The position numbers were made by a program, and so were the translations under genes. This document shows positions 15,852 through 24,595 of a stretch of DNA of 64,000 bases, piece after piece. This stretch comes from ZC4RG29 sp035304385 (lineage in GTDB: Bacteria > Bacteroidota > Bacteroidia > Cytophagales > Cyclobacteriaceae): assembly GCA_035304385.1 (NCBI GenBank), contig DATGQD010000018.1, positions 1 to 64,000 of the forward strand. Reading direction: 5' to 3'. Below the pieces are notes generated by a model. The model was not told the origin of the DNA, made no database searches, and worked only from the letters and a program-made list of their open reading frames with translations. Within the stretch, counting starts at the first letter, position 1, and each line of letters opens with the position of its first letter.

Positions 15852-17546
15852 ATGGAAGTTTTAGAGACGAAGAATAAGAATAAGAGGTATAAACCTATCC
15901 TGGAAGGCATCCCCGACTGGCCCGTATATCAACTTAGCAAGAACAGAAAGGAATTTATTGAAGAAGTTGTGCAGGAAGCGTTGGAGCGCATTAACGAGTT
16001 GCGACCCACGCCCCGGCAGCTGGCTGAGGAACTGGAAACGACAGTCTACCGCGAACAACAGCGGATGAAGCGCAACCGCTGGCGCGTGGACCCTCCGGAT
16101 GAGCCGCGGTTTTGGGCCAGAATCAAGGAAGAGCTGAATTTCAACGCGGATACCAGTGAAGAGGAGCTCGCCGCCAAAAGCGCTGAGTTGCTGCACCGCA
16201 TCGCCTCCCGATACGCGAACGAAATCGCCGGAAACTTTAAACCCAGCTCCTACAAGTTCGCCCGCGAGGTGGTGAAGTTCTGGTTTTCCCGTCTCCTCAA
16301 TGGCGCGCGGGTAAAGAAGTTCGGCGCGTTCTTTCGCAACCAGTACACGCTGCGCGACAAGATCCACATAGTGGGAAAGGCCAAACACCTGAGGCGCCTC
16401 GCACGGCAGGGTACTGTAATTATGGTCCCCACCCATTTCAGCAACCTCGACTCAATTTTGATAGGATGGGTGATCCACTCGCTCGGATTACCCGCATTCA
16501 TCTACGGCGCGGGATTGAATCTTTTCAACATCAAGATCTTCGCCTACTTCATGAATAGTCTGGGGGCATACAAGGTCGACCGAAGGAAAAAGAACCTGCC
16601 CTACCTGGAAACACTCAAAGCCTACTCCACACTGGCTATTCAAAAAGGGGCGCACAGCCTGTTCTTCCCCGGAGGAACACGCTCGCGCTCGGGGATGCTC
16701 GAAAAGAACCTGAAGCGCGGTTTGCTGAGCACCGCTATCGAAGCACAGCGGAACATCTACATGACCGCAAAGGAAGGGGAAACGCCGCGCAAGATATTTG
16801 TGGTACCCGTCACCCTGAATTATCACTTTGTGCTGGAAGCGCCCGACCTCATCGACGACTACCTGTCGATCAAAGGGCAGGACCGTTACCTTCCGGAAGC
16901 AGACAAGTATGGCAGCTGGCAGTTGCTTCAATTCCTGTTCAAGTTTTTTACAAAAGGTTCCAATATCTCGGTATCGATCGGTCAGGGATTGGATGTGATG
17001 GGCAACTATGTCGACGATACCGGCAACAGCCTGGATGCCGAAGGCCGCCTTATCAACACGGAAGATTATTTCAAGAGCGACGGCCGCATCACGGTCGATC
17101 TCCAGCGCGAGGATGAATACACCCGCAGGTTAAGTCAGAAGATCGTGAAAGAGTATCATCGCATCAACCGGGTATTCTCCAGCCACCTTGTTGCGTTCGT
17201 GGCGTTCGAACTCTGGCAAAAAAAATATCCGCGACTTGACCTTTTCGGGCTGATCAGGCTTCCCGAGGAAGACCAGGAACTGGAGTATGAACTGTTTCGT
17301 GCCGCCTGCCTCCGCGTGCGCAAGCAGATCATAAAGCTTAAGAAAGAGGGCAAGATCAACATGGCCACCCATATGAAGAGCGACATTGATACGGTCATCC
17401 GTCACGGACTCGACAACGTCGGCATCTTTCACCTTAAGCGACCGCTGCTCATGAACAAAGAAGGCAATATCATCACGCGCGACTTCAACACGCTGTATTA
17501 TTACCACAACCGCCTGGTAGGCTATGAGCTCGAGAAGTCTGTCTGA
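15852..17546 (+). CDS. Large glycerol-3-phosphate/lysophosphatidate-type acyltransferase
   Basis: A 564-residue protein of the PlsB/PlsC acyltransferase superfamily, which esterifies glycerol phosphate or 1-acyl-glycerol phosphate with fatty acids. The catalytic HX4D motif appears as THFSNLDS near residue 195, followed by FIYGAGLNLFN, the glycerol-phosphate-binding FFPGGTRSRSGML near residue 275 and VPVTLNY. About 190 residues before and 230 after the core make it much longer than PlsC, nearer the PlsB layout. Which substrate it uses cannot be decided from sequence. The 3' end overlaps gpsA by 23 nt. This pairing with the glycerol-3-phosphate supplier favours phospholipid synthesis. Confidence 0.85.
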   Translation: MEVLETKNKNKRYKPILEGIPDWPVYQLSKNRKEFIEEVVQEALERINELRPTPRQLAEELETTVYREQQRMKRNRWRVDPPDEPRFWARIKEELNFNADTSEEELAAKSAELLHRIASRYANEIAGNFKPSSYKFAREVVKFWFSRLLNGARVKKFGAFFRNQYTLRDKIHIVGKAKHLRRLARQGTVIMVPTHFSNLDSILIGWVIHSLGLPAFIYGAGLNLFNIKIFAYFMNSLGAYKVDRRKKNLPYLETLKAYSTLAIQKGAHSLFFPGGTRSRSGMLEKNLKRGLLSTAIEAQRNIYMTAKEGETPRKIFVVPVTLNYHFVLEAPDLIDDYLSIKGQDRYLPEADKYGSWQLLQFLFKFFTKGSNISVSIGQGLDVMGNYVDDTGNSLDAEGRLINTEDYFKSDGRITVDLQREDEYTRRLSQKIVKEYHRINRVFSSHLVAFVAFELWQKKYPRLDLFGLIRLPEEDQELEYELFRAACLRVRKQIIKLKKEGKINMATHMKSDIDTVIRHGLDNVGIFHLKRPLLMNKEGNIITRDFNTLYYYHNRLVGYELEKSV

Positions 17547-18579
17547 CAAGCCTGTAGGCGTTATCGGTGCCGGAAACTTTGGAAGCGCCGTAGCCAACCT
17601 GCTGGCCCGTCAGCGAAAGGTTTTGCTTTTCGCGCGCGACGAAAAGGTAGTGAATCGCATTAAAGAAGGCCTGCCGAACCGCGGCCACGTCATGCATGCG
17701 AACATCACGCCTACGTGCGACCTTGAGGAAGTGGCGAACCAATGCGAGGTGATCTTTCCCATCGTGCCGTCTACACACTTCCGGACCATGATGAAGAAAC
17801 TCGCCCGGCACCTGCATCCCTTCCACATCCTGATCCACGGAACGAAAGGTTTCGACCTCACCCTGCCAAAAAACGAGACCATCGAAACGGTCGCTCAACT
17901 CGACCGCACCCAGGTGAAGACCATGAGTGAAGTCATCCAGGAAGAAAGTATCGTTGTGCGGGTGGGATGCCTGGCCGGACCTAACCTGGCGCGCGAGTTG
18001 GCGGAGGGTCATCCTTCCGCCACCGTCATCGCCAGCCCCTTCGACGAAGTGATCAGCATCGGGAAGAAGCTGTTGCGAAACGAAAACTTCCAGGTATACG
18101 GCAACAACGATCTCGTCGGTGTCGAACTCGCCGGCGTGCTCAAGAATATTATTGCGATCGCGTCCGGCGCGCTTAGCGGTATGGGCTATGGTGAAAACGC
18201 ACGAGGTCTGCTGATCAGCCGGGGCGTCATCGAGATGATATACCTGGGCCGCGCGTTAGGGGGCGACATGCGTGCCTTTCTGGGCCTCGCGGGTATCGGC
18301 GACCTCGTAACGACATGCAACAGTTCGCTGAGTCGCAACTTTCAGGTCGGCTACAAACTCGCGCAAGGTATACCGTTGAACGAGATCCTCGCCGGCATGG
18401 ACGAAATCGCCGAAGGTATTGACACTGTGCGCATCGTAAAGAAATGCGCCGACTATTACCGCGTACGCGCACCCATTACGAGCATCCTGTACAAAGTGCT
18501 CTTCGAAAACATGACCGTCAAGGACGCGCTCCAATACCTGATGCGTTATCCGCTTGACGTGGACATCGATTTCCTTTGA
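17524..18579 (+). CDS. gpsA: NAD(P)-dependent glycerol-3-phosphate dehydrogenase
   Basis: GpsA reduces dihydroxyacetone phosphate to sn-glycerol 3-phosphate for phospholipids. The 351-residue protein has the N-terminal dinucleotide loop VIGAGNFGSAVANLLA, the segment LIHGTKGF, the substrate loop LAGPNLARELAEGHPSA, the catalytic Lys in GVLKNIIAIASG and the C-terminal GLAGIGDLVTTCNS with RNFQVG. ATG 17524 lies inside the end of the acyltransferase gene (23-nt overlap), so translation is probably coupled. The 3' end is convergent with the HIT gene, with a 5-nt gap. Confidence 0.96.
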   Translation: MSSRSLSDKPVGVIGAGNFGSAVANLLARQRKVLLFARDEKVVNRIKEGLPNRGHVMHANITPTCDLEEVANQCEVIFPIVPSTHFRTMMKKLARHLHPFHILIHGTKGFDLTLPKNETIETVAQLDRTQVKTMSEVIQEESIVVRVGCLAGPNLARELAEGHPSATVIASPFDEVISIGKKLLRNENFQVYGNNDLVGVELAGVLKNIIAIASGALSGMGYGENARGLLISRGVIEMIYLGRALGGDMRAFLGLAGIGDLVTTCNSSLSRNFQVGYKLAQGIPLNEILAGMDEIAEGIDTVRIVKKCADYYRVRAPITSILYKVLFENMTVKDALQYLMRYPLDVDIDFL

Positions 18580-18584
18580 AATTC

Positions 18585-18983
18585 TTAGCCCTTGTAATGG
18601 CTGGCAATGCGCACGGCAATGGACGCCATCTCCTCCTGCGAAAGGCGCAGTTTGGGTTTGCTGAAATCGATATCCCCGATTGAGTTTATCGGAATGAGGT
18701 GCACGTGCGCATGAGGCACTTCAAGACCCACCACACAAACACCAATGCGCTCGCAGGGAATTTCCTGTTTTATCGCGTGCGCCACCTTTTTGGAAAAAAC
18801 TGACAACGCAGCCAATAGCTCGTCATCCAGGTCGAAAAAGTAGTCAATTTCCGCCTTGGGTATGACGAGGGTATGTCCTTTTGCCAGCGGGTTGATATCG
18901 AGAAAGGCCAGGCACCGGTCGTCTTCGGCAACAATATGCGCGGGGATCTCCCGGTTGACGATACGGGTGAACAAAGAAGCCAT
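18585..18983 (-). CDS. HIT family nucleotide-binding hydrolase
   Basis: A 132-residue histidine-triad protein. Such proteins hydrolyse or transfer nucleoside monophosphates, for example from adenosine phosphoramidates or Ap4A. It shows the start LFTRIVNREIPAHIVAEDD, the segment DINPLAKGHTLVIPK, and the triad HAHVHLIP near residue 93, with the last His as nucleophile. It is encoded 30 nt downstream of greA on the same strand and is likely cotranscribed with it. This HIT-greA pairing is common in Bacteroidota. Confidence 0.92.
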   Translation of the reverse strand: MASLFTRIVNREIPAHIVAEDDRCLAFLDINPLAKGHTLVIPKAEIDYFFDLDDELLAALSVFSKKVAHAIKQEIPCERIGVCVVGLEVPHAHVHLIPINSIGDIDFSKPKLRLSQEEMASIAVRIASHYKG

Positions 18984-19013
18984 AATCGTTTATTGTCTCA
19001 TTGATTCGATCCG

Positions 19014-19490
19014 TCAAAGAGATATACTGAGGACCTCGAATTCCATTTCTCCGGCGGGCGTTTGGATCTTCGCTAGTTCGCCCTCCTTCTTGCCCAACAG
19101 ACCTTTGCCGATAGGTGATAACGTAGAAATCTTTCCGACCTTAAGGTCTGCTTCCTCTTCAGACACCAGCGTATAGGTAAAAGACGCCCCGTTCTTTCTA
19201 TTCTTGATCGTTACTTTAGAAAGAATGGAGACACGAGACGTGTCGATAGTTGATTCATCGAGAAGACGCGCATTGGCTACGAGTTCTTCAAGTTGCGCAA
19301 TTTTCGCTTCCAGCATGCCTTGCGCATCCTTGGCCGCATCGTATTCGGCATTCTCGCTAAGATCCCCTTTATCGCGCGCTTCAGCGATTTGCCGTGCTAT
19401 CTCAGTACGGCCCTTCGTCTTCAATTCGTTTAATTCCGCCTTGATCTTTTCCAGACCTTCGCGGGTATAGTAGGATATCTTCCTGCTCAT
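19014..19490 (-). CDS. greA: Transcription elongation factor GreA
   Basis: GreA enters the secondary channel of RNA polymerase and stimulates cleavage of backtracked RNA. The 158-residue protein has the family length. The N-terminal coiled coil (about 1-75) contains the family signature in RDKGDLSENAEYDAAKD with the acidic tip residues. The C-terminal FKBP-like domain includes YTLVSEEEADLKVGKIS and SPIGKGLLGKKEGE. The upstream gene ends in a terminator, so greA starts a new unit that runs into the HIT gene. Confidence 0.97.
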   Translation of the reverse strand: MSRKISYYTREGLEKIKAELNELKTKGRTEIARQIAEARDKGDLSENAEYDAAKDAQGMLEAKIAQLEELVANARLLDESTIDTSRVSILSKVTIKNRKNGASFTYTLVSEEEADLKVGKISTLSPIGKGLLGKKEGELAKIQTPAGEMEFEVLSISL

Positions 19491-19519
19491 AATGCCACAA
19501 TTTTTTTTCTCCCACGATA

Positions 19520-19556
19520 AAAAAAAGAAACAACGGCTTCAGCGCTGAAGCCGTTG
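19520..19556 (-). terminator. Terminator of the pentapeptide-repeat gene
   Basis: A 26-bp perfect palindrome (19531-19556, CAACGGCTTCAGC and its complement) is followed on the minus strand by TTTC and a T run. It lies 42 nt beyond the stop at 19599 and upstream of greA. Confidence 0.85.
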
Positions 19557-19598
19557 TCTTTGACAAAGGTAACTGATTATTCTATCCGGAGCAATATC

Positions 19599-20444
19599 TC
19601 ACCCTCCCACGAGCTCGGGAAGGTTCGTTTTGATCTGTTCGAGGACCTCATCGTCGAATTTGGCGAGGTAGAGCGTTTTCGCAACTGCAAGTTGATCTAC
19701 ACTAAGCCCTTTCGCACCACGCAGGTCGGCCTTGTAGAGGCTGGCGTTTTCAAAGTCAGCGCCCATCAGGTATGCGTTGCGCAGGTTGGCCTCCATAAGA
19801 AACGCGTTTCGGAAATTGGCTTTAATAAGAAAGGCTTCGTCGAAACGTGCTTTGATAAGAAAAGCGTCTTTGAAATTGGCGCCACTCACGTAGGCACCCT
19901 TCAGGTTGGCCTGGTTAAGGTTGGAATTTTCAAAGTTCGTTTGGTTGAGGCGAGCACCTTCCAGGTCGGCTTCGATCAGCGACGATTGCGAAATGTTTGC
20001 GGAATTCAGATTGGATCCGGTCAGCTTGACGTAGTTGAGGTTGGTTCGTGGAAGGTGACAGTTAACGAGGTTGATCTCGTAAATCTTATGTCGGTTAAGC
20101 CGCTTGATGTTACCCACGGTACGAAAGGCCGCCTCTTCCGATTCCCACAGGCGGAAGTCGTCGATCTCGTCGCGGTAGGTGCGGATGCGCTGACGTTTTT
20201 CGCCGCTTTGATTCAGCCAGAAAATCAGGATACCGATTACGGCAATGTCGAAGATCATGCCGTGCGCTTCGGCGAGAACCTGCTGGATGAACGAGTCGAA
20301 ATCGCGCATGTAGTATTTCAGACTCAGTCCGATTACGACAAGCGCTACGATCACCAGCACCAGTGTCGAGGTGAGCAATGGCTTTTCGAGGATCGCGTTG
20401 ACCCTTTCATTATACTTTTTCAGCCGCCGGGGAATGGTGCTCAT
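19599..20444 (-). CDS. Membrane-anchored pentapeptide-repeat protein
   Basis: A 281-residue protein with two N-terminal membrane segments (about 24-43, LLTSTLVLVIVALVVIGLSL; and about 63-78, MIFDIAVIGILIFWL). About 20 tandem A(D/N)LXX pentapeptide repeats follow (residues about 125-250, for example ANLKGAYVSGANFKDA), predicted to form a right-handed quadrilateral beta-helix on the cytoplasmic side. The ending is a short non-repeat tail. Known members act as DNA mimics or scaffolds, but nothing here indicates a specific role. It has its own terminator and stands alone between greA and mgtE. Confidence 0.85.
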   Translation of the reverse strand: MSTIPRRLKKYNERVNAILEKPLLTSTLVLVIVALVVIGLSLKYYMRDFDSFIQQVLAEAHGMIFDIAVIGILIFWLNQSGEKRQRIRTYRDEIDDFRLWESEEAAFRTVGNIKRLNRHKIYEINLVNCHLPRTNLNYVKLTGSNLNSANISQSSLIEADLEGARLNQTNFENSNLNQANLKGAYVSGANFKDAFLIKARFDEAFLIKANFRNAFLMEANLRNAYLMGADFENASLYKADLRGAKGLSVDQLAVAKTLYLAKFDDEVLEQIKTNLPELVGG

Positions 20445-20703
20445 GGTTAAAGGACGTGCCGGTTTCGTGGAGAGCCGACCGACGCGTAAAAATCGCCGAA
20501 TTGGACAAACCGATTTCGTTCTTCATTCTTCTAATCTTACATCCTGAAAAATTTTCCCGGCCGTCCCGAACACCAAATTTTGATGCGTATATGGGCTTCT
20601 TATGCCCTCTGCGCGGTCTCCAACCCATCCCCTGAAGGGCGCGTATTGGCCTCTGACAGACATGAGAAATAAAGAACCTTACATGACATACGCCCTTTCC
20701 CGA

Positions 20704-22056
20704 TCAGAGAAGAAAGTGCACGATTGAAAAGTAAATTCCCAATCCAAGAAGATCATTCATTGTGGTGATAAAAGGCCCCGAAGCGAGGGCGGGGTTGAAC
20801 CCCAGGCGGTTGAGTATGAGCGGCGTGATGGTACCGATCAGAGAGGCAAAAATAACAACGCTGAACAGCGCGATAGACACTACTCTCGACAGGCGCGGTT
20901 CGCCGTCGAATAATATATTGAAGAAGTACACGACCAGACTGAGGAAGATTGCGTTGAGGAGCGCCACCAGGAACACTTTCAGCAAGCGCTTCAATATGCC
21001 TTCATCGACAAACCCGGGATTAGACAGTGTTTGAACCACGATGGAAGAACTCTGGATACCCACGTTGCCGCCCGTAGCCTGTATGAGCGGTACGAAGAAA
21101 GCGATAGCCGTGATGCGGGCCAGTTCATCTTCAAAGATGCCCATGATGCGCGCACTGAGAATACCGCCGAGGATACCGATGAGTAACCACGGCAAGCGGG
21201 CGCGGGCGTTGCGCCAGACGCTGTCGTCTTCTTCAACGTCCTCGCTAATACCGGCCATCATTTGCCGTTCCTCTTCCGCGAGTTCCGTAATCACGTCGAC
21301 GATGTCGTCGATGGTGATCCGTCCTACCAGTTGACCTTGTACGTTAACCACCGGCACCGACTCAAGGTCGTATCGCCGCATGATTTCCGCCACTTCGCGC
21401 ACATGAGTAGACGTGGTCACCCGCACGATGTCTTCCTCATATATATCTGCGACCAGCTTGCTGGCATCCGAGACGATGAGATCATGTATGGGTACACTTC
21501 CTAACAGCCGGTTGAAATTGTCGACGACATACACGTTATAGAAAGTCGTGACCTTCTCCGCCTGTTTGCGGATCTCTTCAACGCACTGCACTACGGTCCA
21601 GTCGGCCCGTGCCTTGATCAACTCTTTCGCCATCAAACCACCCGCGACGTCATCCTCATAGCGCAACAGTTCCGTAACCTGGATGCGCAGCTCCGTATCC
21701 AGGCCGGATAATACCTCTTCACGCTGAAGGATAGGAAGCTCGTTGATGATATCGGCCGCGTCGTCGGAATCCAGCAGGTTAACGAAGGCGGCAATTTCGG
21801 AGGGACTATAAACCCTCAGGAACTCCTTACGGGTGTCTTCGTCGAGGTCGTTGATGATTTCCGCCTGCCTGTCGATAGGCAGGAGATCCATCACATATTT
21901 TGATTCCTCGGAATTGAACTCATAGAGGAGCGAGGAAACGTCGGCAGCCTTTACATCTTCGAGCGTAGCCCGGATGAACTTATCGTCGCGCTGGTCGAGG
22001 GCCTCCTGGAATCGGTCGCGAAACTCCTTCGTTAATTCAAACTCAATGACCGCCAT
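20704..22056 (-). CDS. mgtE: Magnesium transporter MgtE
   Basis: MgtE is a homodimeric, Mg2+-gated cation channel of the inner membrane. The 450-residue protein shows the full layout: a superhelical N domain (about 1-130, EIAAFVNLLDSDDAADIINEL), two CBS domains (about 135-255, VVDNFNRLLGSVPIHDL and VPVVNVQGQLVGRITIDD), a connecting helix, and five C-terminal membrane segments with the pore signature GNVGIQSSSI and the final GLGIYFSIVHFLL. Its start overlaps the end of rsmA by 14 nt, so the two are probably coupled. No terminator is visible after it. Confidence 0.95.
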   Translation of the reverse strand: MAVIEFELTKEFRDRFQEALDQRDDKFIRATLEDVKAADVSSLLYEFNSEESKYVMDLLPIDRQAEIINDLDEDTRKEFLRVYSPSEIAAFVNLLDSDDAADIINELPILQREEVLSGLDTELRIQVTELLRYEDDVAGGLMAKELIKARADWTVVQCVEEIRKQAEKVTTFYNVYVVDNFNRLLGSVPIHDLIVSDASKLVADIYEEDIVRVTTSTHVREVAEIMRRYDLESVPVVNVQGQLVGRITIDDIVDVITELAEEERQMMAGISEDVEEDDSVWRNARARLPWLLIGILGGILSARIMGIFEDELARITAIAFFVPLIQATGGNVGIQSSSIVVQTLSNPGFVDEGILKRLLKVFLVALLNAIFLSLVVYFFNILFDGEPRLSRVVSIALFSVVIFASLIGTITPLILNRLGFNPALASGPFITTMNDLLGLGIYFSIVHFLL

Positions 22057-22822
22057 GACGATGTTCCATGAGTAAGGTGAGTTGAATGAATTGCTCTGCC
22101 GAAAGCTGTTCTGCCCGGAGGTTCAGCAGCGGAAGTGCGGAAATTTCAGCGGGCAAATTTAGGTTTTTTAGTGCGTTACGCAATGTTTTCCTCCGGTTAT
22201 TGAACGCCTGCTTCACCACCTGTACGAAGCGCTTTTCGTCGCATTCCAGCGTAACGCGACTGTTGCGTGTGAGACGCACCACGGCAGACATAACCCGCGG
22301 CGGTGGGAAGAACACGCCCGGCGGCACTTTAAACAGCACCTCTACATGATAAAACGTTTGCAGCAGCACACTCAGGATGCCATAGGTCTTGCTCCCATGC
22401 GGCGCTGCAAGCCGGTCGGCCACCTCGCGCTGTACCATTCCGACTACCTCGCCTATACGGTCGCGGTGTTCCAGCACCTTAAAAAAAATTTGCGAGGAGA
22501 TATTATAGGGAAAGTTGCCGATGACTGAAAAGGGGCCGGGTATAAGCGCGTCAAGGTCGGATTGCAGCAAATCGCCCTCGATCAACCGCGGCCCGAGGGC
22601 AGGGAAGTTTTCGCGAAGAAACGCCACCGATTCACGGTCGATCTCGATGACAAACAACTCCACGCCCGCCAGCTCCAGCAGGTGACGGGTAAGGACGCCT
22701 GTGCCTGCGCCGATTTCCAATACCGTGGCCGGTGGAACCACACGGAGTGAACGCACGATCTTCCGCGCGATATTGTCGTCGCGCAAAAAATGCTGACCCA
22801 ATGATTTCTTCGGTCGGACCAT
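22043..22822 (-). CDS. rsmA: 16S rRNA (adenine1518-N6/adenine1519-N6)-dimethyltransferase
   Basis: RsmA (KsgA) dimethylates two adjacent adenines near the 3' end of 16S rRNA and acts as a late 30S assembly checkpoint. The 259-residue protein shows the start KKSLGQHFLRDDNIARKI, the SAM loop LEIGAGTGVLTRHLL, the acidic ribose-binding residue in VIEIDRES and the catalytic NFPYNIS. It lies upstream of mgtE with a 14-nt overlap and is divergent from pdxA, which often neighbours it in bacteria. Loss of RsmA is known to give kasugamycin resistance. Confidence 0.96.
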   Translation of the reverse strand: MVRPKKSLGQHFLRDDNIARKIVRSLRVVPPATVLEIGAGTGVLTRHLLELAGVELFVIEIDRESVAFLRENFPALGPRLIEGDLLQSDLDALIPGPFSVIGNFPYNISSQIFFKVLEHRDRIGEVVGMVQREVADRLAAPHGSKTYGILSVLLQTFYHVEVLFKVPPGVFFPPPRVMSAVVRLTRNSRVTLECDEKRFVQVVKQAFNNRRKTLRNALKNLNLPAEISALPLLNLRAEQLSAEQFIQLTLLMEHRHGGH

Positions 22823-22940
22823 CGGTCTGAGTCGACACCGCCTCCAGAATGTCGTACAACGCTATGCGTAGTTGTTGAACAATCCTGAATGCATCGCCCC
22901 TATGAGTTACTAACGGGGCAATCTACAAGGAACAAATTGA

Positions 22941-22948
22941 TATTTTTG
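22941..22948 (+). promoter_or_regulatory. Predicted -7 element of pdxA
   Basis: TATTTTTG matches TAnnTTTG, 46 nt before the pdxA ATG. No clear -33 TTG at proper spacing. The tandem 18-bp repeat begins at the last base of this element. Confidence 0.5.
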
Positions 22949-22983
22949 CTATATCGCGTAACAAAGCTATATCGCGTACCAAA
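22948..22983 (+). repeat. Two tandem copies of an 18-bp motif in the pdxA leader
   Basis: GCTATATCGCGTAACAAA (22948-22965) is followed directly by GCTATATCGCGTACCAAA (22966-22983), differing at one base. Both lie between the predicted -7 element and the pdxA start at 22994, so they would be in the 5' end of the transcript or at its start point. Confidence 0.85.
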
Positions 22984-22993
22984 CCACGAACGA

Positions 22994-24016
22994 ATGGCCC
23001 ACACCTCAAGACCACACGAACGTCCCCGGATCGGAATTACTATTGGCGATATTAACGGGGTTGGCCCTGAGGTAATCATGAAAGCGTTGGCCGATGCGCG
23101 TATGCTGGGCAGGCTTACACCCGTCATCTATGGCAACGGCCGTGTGTTGTCGCACTACAAGCGCATACTGGGGCTGCAGGATTTCAGCTACAATCAGGTA
23201 AAAGACGGCGGCACGTTCGCTGTGCGGAACATCAACGTGGTCAACTGTTGGGATGAGCAGATTGAAATAACGCCGGGCAAGCCATCATCCGAGACGGGCA
23301 AGGCCGCGTTGAGCGCGATTCGCCGTGCGTGCGATGACCTCAAGTCGGGCGTGATCGATGCGATCGTCACCGGTCCTATCGACAAAAAGACGGTAAGCAG
23401 CGACGATTTTCCGTTCGCTGGCCACACCGAATTTATCAGTCAGTTTTTCGGGGCCGGCGACAGCCTTATGTTGATGGTGAGCGAGACACTCCGTGTCGGC
23501 CTTGTTACCGTGCATGTTCCCATCTCCCAGGTGGCTCCCCTGATCACACGCGAGCGCCTTCAGGCGAAGATCGCGTTGCTGGAGCAATCGTTGATACGCG
23601 ATTTTGGTGTGACCAAACCGAAGATTGCCGTACTGGGCCTGAATCCGCACGCCGGCGACGGTGGGCTCATCGGTAAAGAGGAAGAAGAGGTGATCCGCCC
23701 GGTGATCATCGAGCTCAAGAATAAAGGGCGGCTTGTGCAGGGTCCCTTCCCCGCAGACGGGTTTTTCGGATCGGGCGCAGCGCGGAAATTCGATGGGGTC
23801 CTGGCCATGTACCACGACCAGGGGCTGATTCCCTTCAAGGTGGTCAGCTTTGACACGGGCGTCAATTATACCGCGGGGCTTCCGATCGTGCGTACTTCGC
23901 CCGATCATGGTACGGCTTATTCGATAGCCGGCAAGAATCAGGCGGATGAAACTTCGCTGCGACAGGCCATATTCCTGGCCCTCGATATCCTGGCACGACG
24001 AAACGGGTCTTCGTAG
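22994..24016 (+). CDS. pdxA: 4-hydroxythreonine-4-phosphate dehydrogenase
   Basis: PdxA oxidises 4-phosphohydroxy-L-threonine in the DXP-dependent branch of pyridoxal phosphate synthesis. The 340-residue protein shows the start RIGITIGDINGVGPEVIMKAL, the metal ligands in AGHTEFISQFFG, GLNPHAGDGGLIG and MYHDQGLIPFK, and the phosphate-binding VTGPIDKK. I chose ATG 22994, which matches the family start. Starting at 22889 would read through the promoter-like element and the tandem repeat. It is divergent from rsmA. Confidence 0.95.
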   Translation: MAHTSRPHERPRIGITIGDINGVGPEVIMKALADARMLGRLTPVIYGNGRVLSHYKRILGLQDFSYNQVKDGGTFAVRNINVVNCWDEQIEITPGKPSSETGKAALSAIRRACDDLKSGVIDAIVTGPIDKKTVSSDDFPFAGHTEFISQFFGAGDSLMLMVSETLRVGLVTVHVPISQVAPLITRERLQAKIALLEQSLIRDFGVTKPKIAVLGLNPHAGDGGLIGKEEEEVIRPVIIELKNKGRLVQGPFPADGFFGSGAARKFDGVLAMYHDQGLIPFKVVSFDTGVNYTAGLPIVRTSPDHGTAYSIAGKNQADETSLRQAIFLALDILARRNGSS

Positions 24017-24121
24017 GGAGAAAAATTAGTTAATTGGGTTGCCCAAAATGGCGTTTCGCCTGCGATAAGCCATCTCCTGATGATAATTCGATATATTAGA
24101 ACATTATTGTACCGTTGAGCA

Positions 24122-24508
24122 ATGGACATTGTCACCAAAAAGCAGCTAAACATCCTGATTCAACTTGCGGAGGCCGATAAGCATTTTGCCAAAATCGAGC
24201 GGGAAATGATCTTTAAGATCGCCCGCGACCGGAAATTTCCCGAAGAAACGGTCACGGACCTCATCAGAAACCCCGAGCCCATCGATTCGCTCGGCGCCCT
24301 GTCCCCCGATCAGAAGTTCGAATACCTCATGTCCAGCATCGAACTGGTGTTCGCCGACCACAATGTGTTCGAGAGTGAGATCATTTTTTGCAAGAACATC
24401 GCGATCAAGCTCGGGTTCAAGAAGGGCGTAATCGATTTCTTCATCGAGAATTTCGGCAAGAAATCCCGAGCGGAGTTCCGTGAAGTGGCGCTGACGGAGT
24501 TCATGTAA
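24122..24508 (+). CDS. TerB-like small helical protein
   Basis: A 128-residue, all-helical cytosolic protein that resembles the TerB/tellurite-resistance fold: LIQLAEADKHFAKIEREMIFKIA is an acidic helix pair of the kind that binds metal in TerB, and a second half (IELVFADHNVFESEIIFCKNIA) repeats the pattern. The assignment rests on this helix pattern only, and no tellurite genes are nearby, so the role is unknown. It ends just before a terminator. Confidence 0.6.
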   Translation: MDIVTKKQLNILIQLAEADKHFAKIEREMIFKIARDRKFPEETVTDLIRNPEPIDSLGALSPDQKFEYLMSSIELVFADHNVFESEIIFCKNIAIKLGFKKGVIDFFIENFGKKSRAEFREVALTEFM

Positions 24509-24515
24509 GCCCCGG

Positions 24516-24541
24516 AAAGCCAGATTTTGGCTTCTTTTTTT
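24516..24541 (+). terminator. Terminator after the TerB-like gene
   Basis: AAGCCA (24517-24522) pairs with TGGCTT (24528-24533) around GATTT and is followed by C and T6. Confidence 0.75.
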
Positions 24542-24561
24542 AGTTTTCTTCGCATTTCTAC

Positions 24562-24569
24562 TAAATTTG
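24562..24569 (+). promoter_or_regulatory. Predicted -7 element for the DUF177-rpmF unit
   Basis: TAAATTTG matches TAnnTTTG, 27 nt before the GTG start at 24596 and directly after the preceding terminator. Confidence 0.5.
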
Positions 24570-24595
24570 CCGACTTATTTCAAAATCCTGGGACC

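Noticed and set aside
19554..20450. Long plus-strand frame of 298 codons opposite the pentapeptide-repeat gene
   Set aside because: The repeat structure of the real gene keeps the antisense frame open. The frame begins in the terminator region and its protein is a repetitive artefact (many VGL and VEV strings).
24527..24595. Longer start of the DUF177 protein (TTG 24527)
   Set aside because: That codon lies inside the terminator of the preceding gene and upstream of the predicted -7 element.
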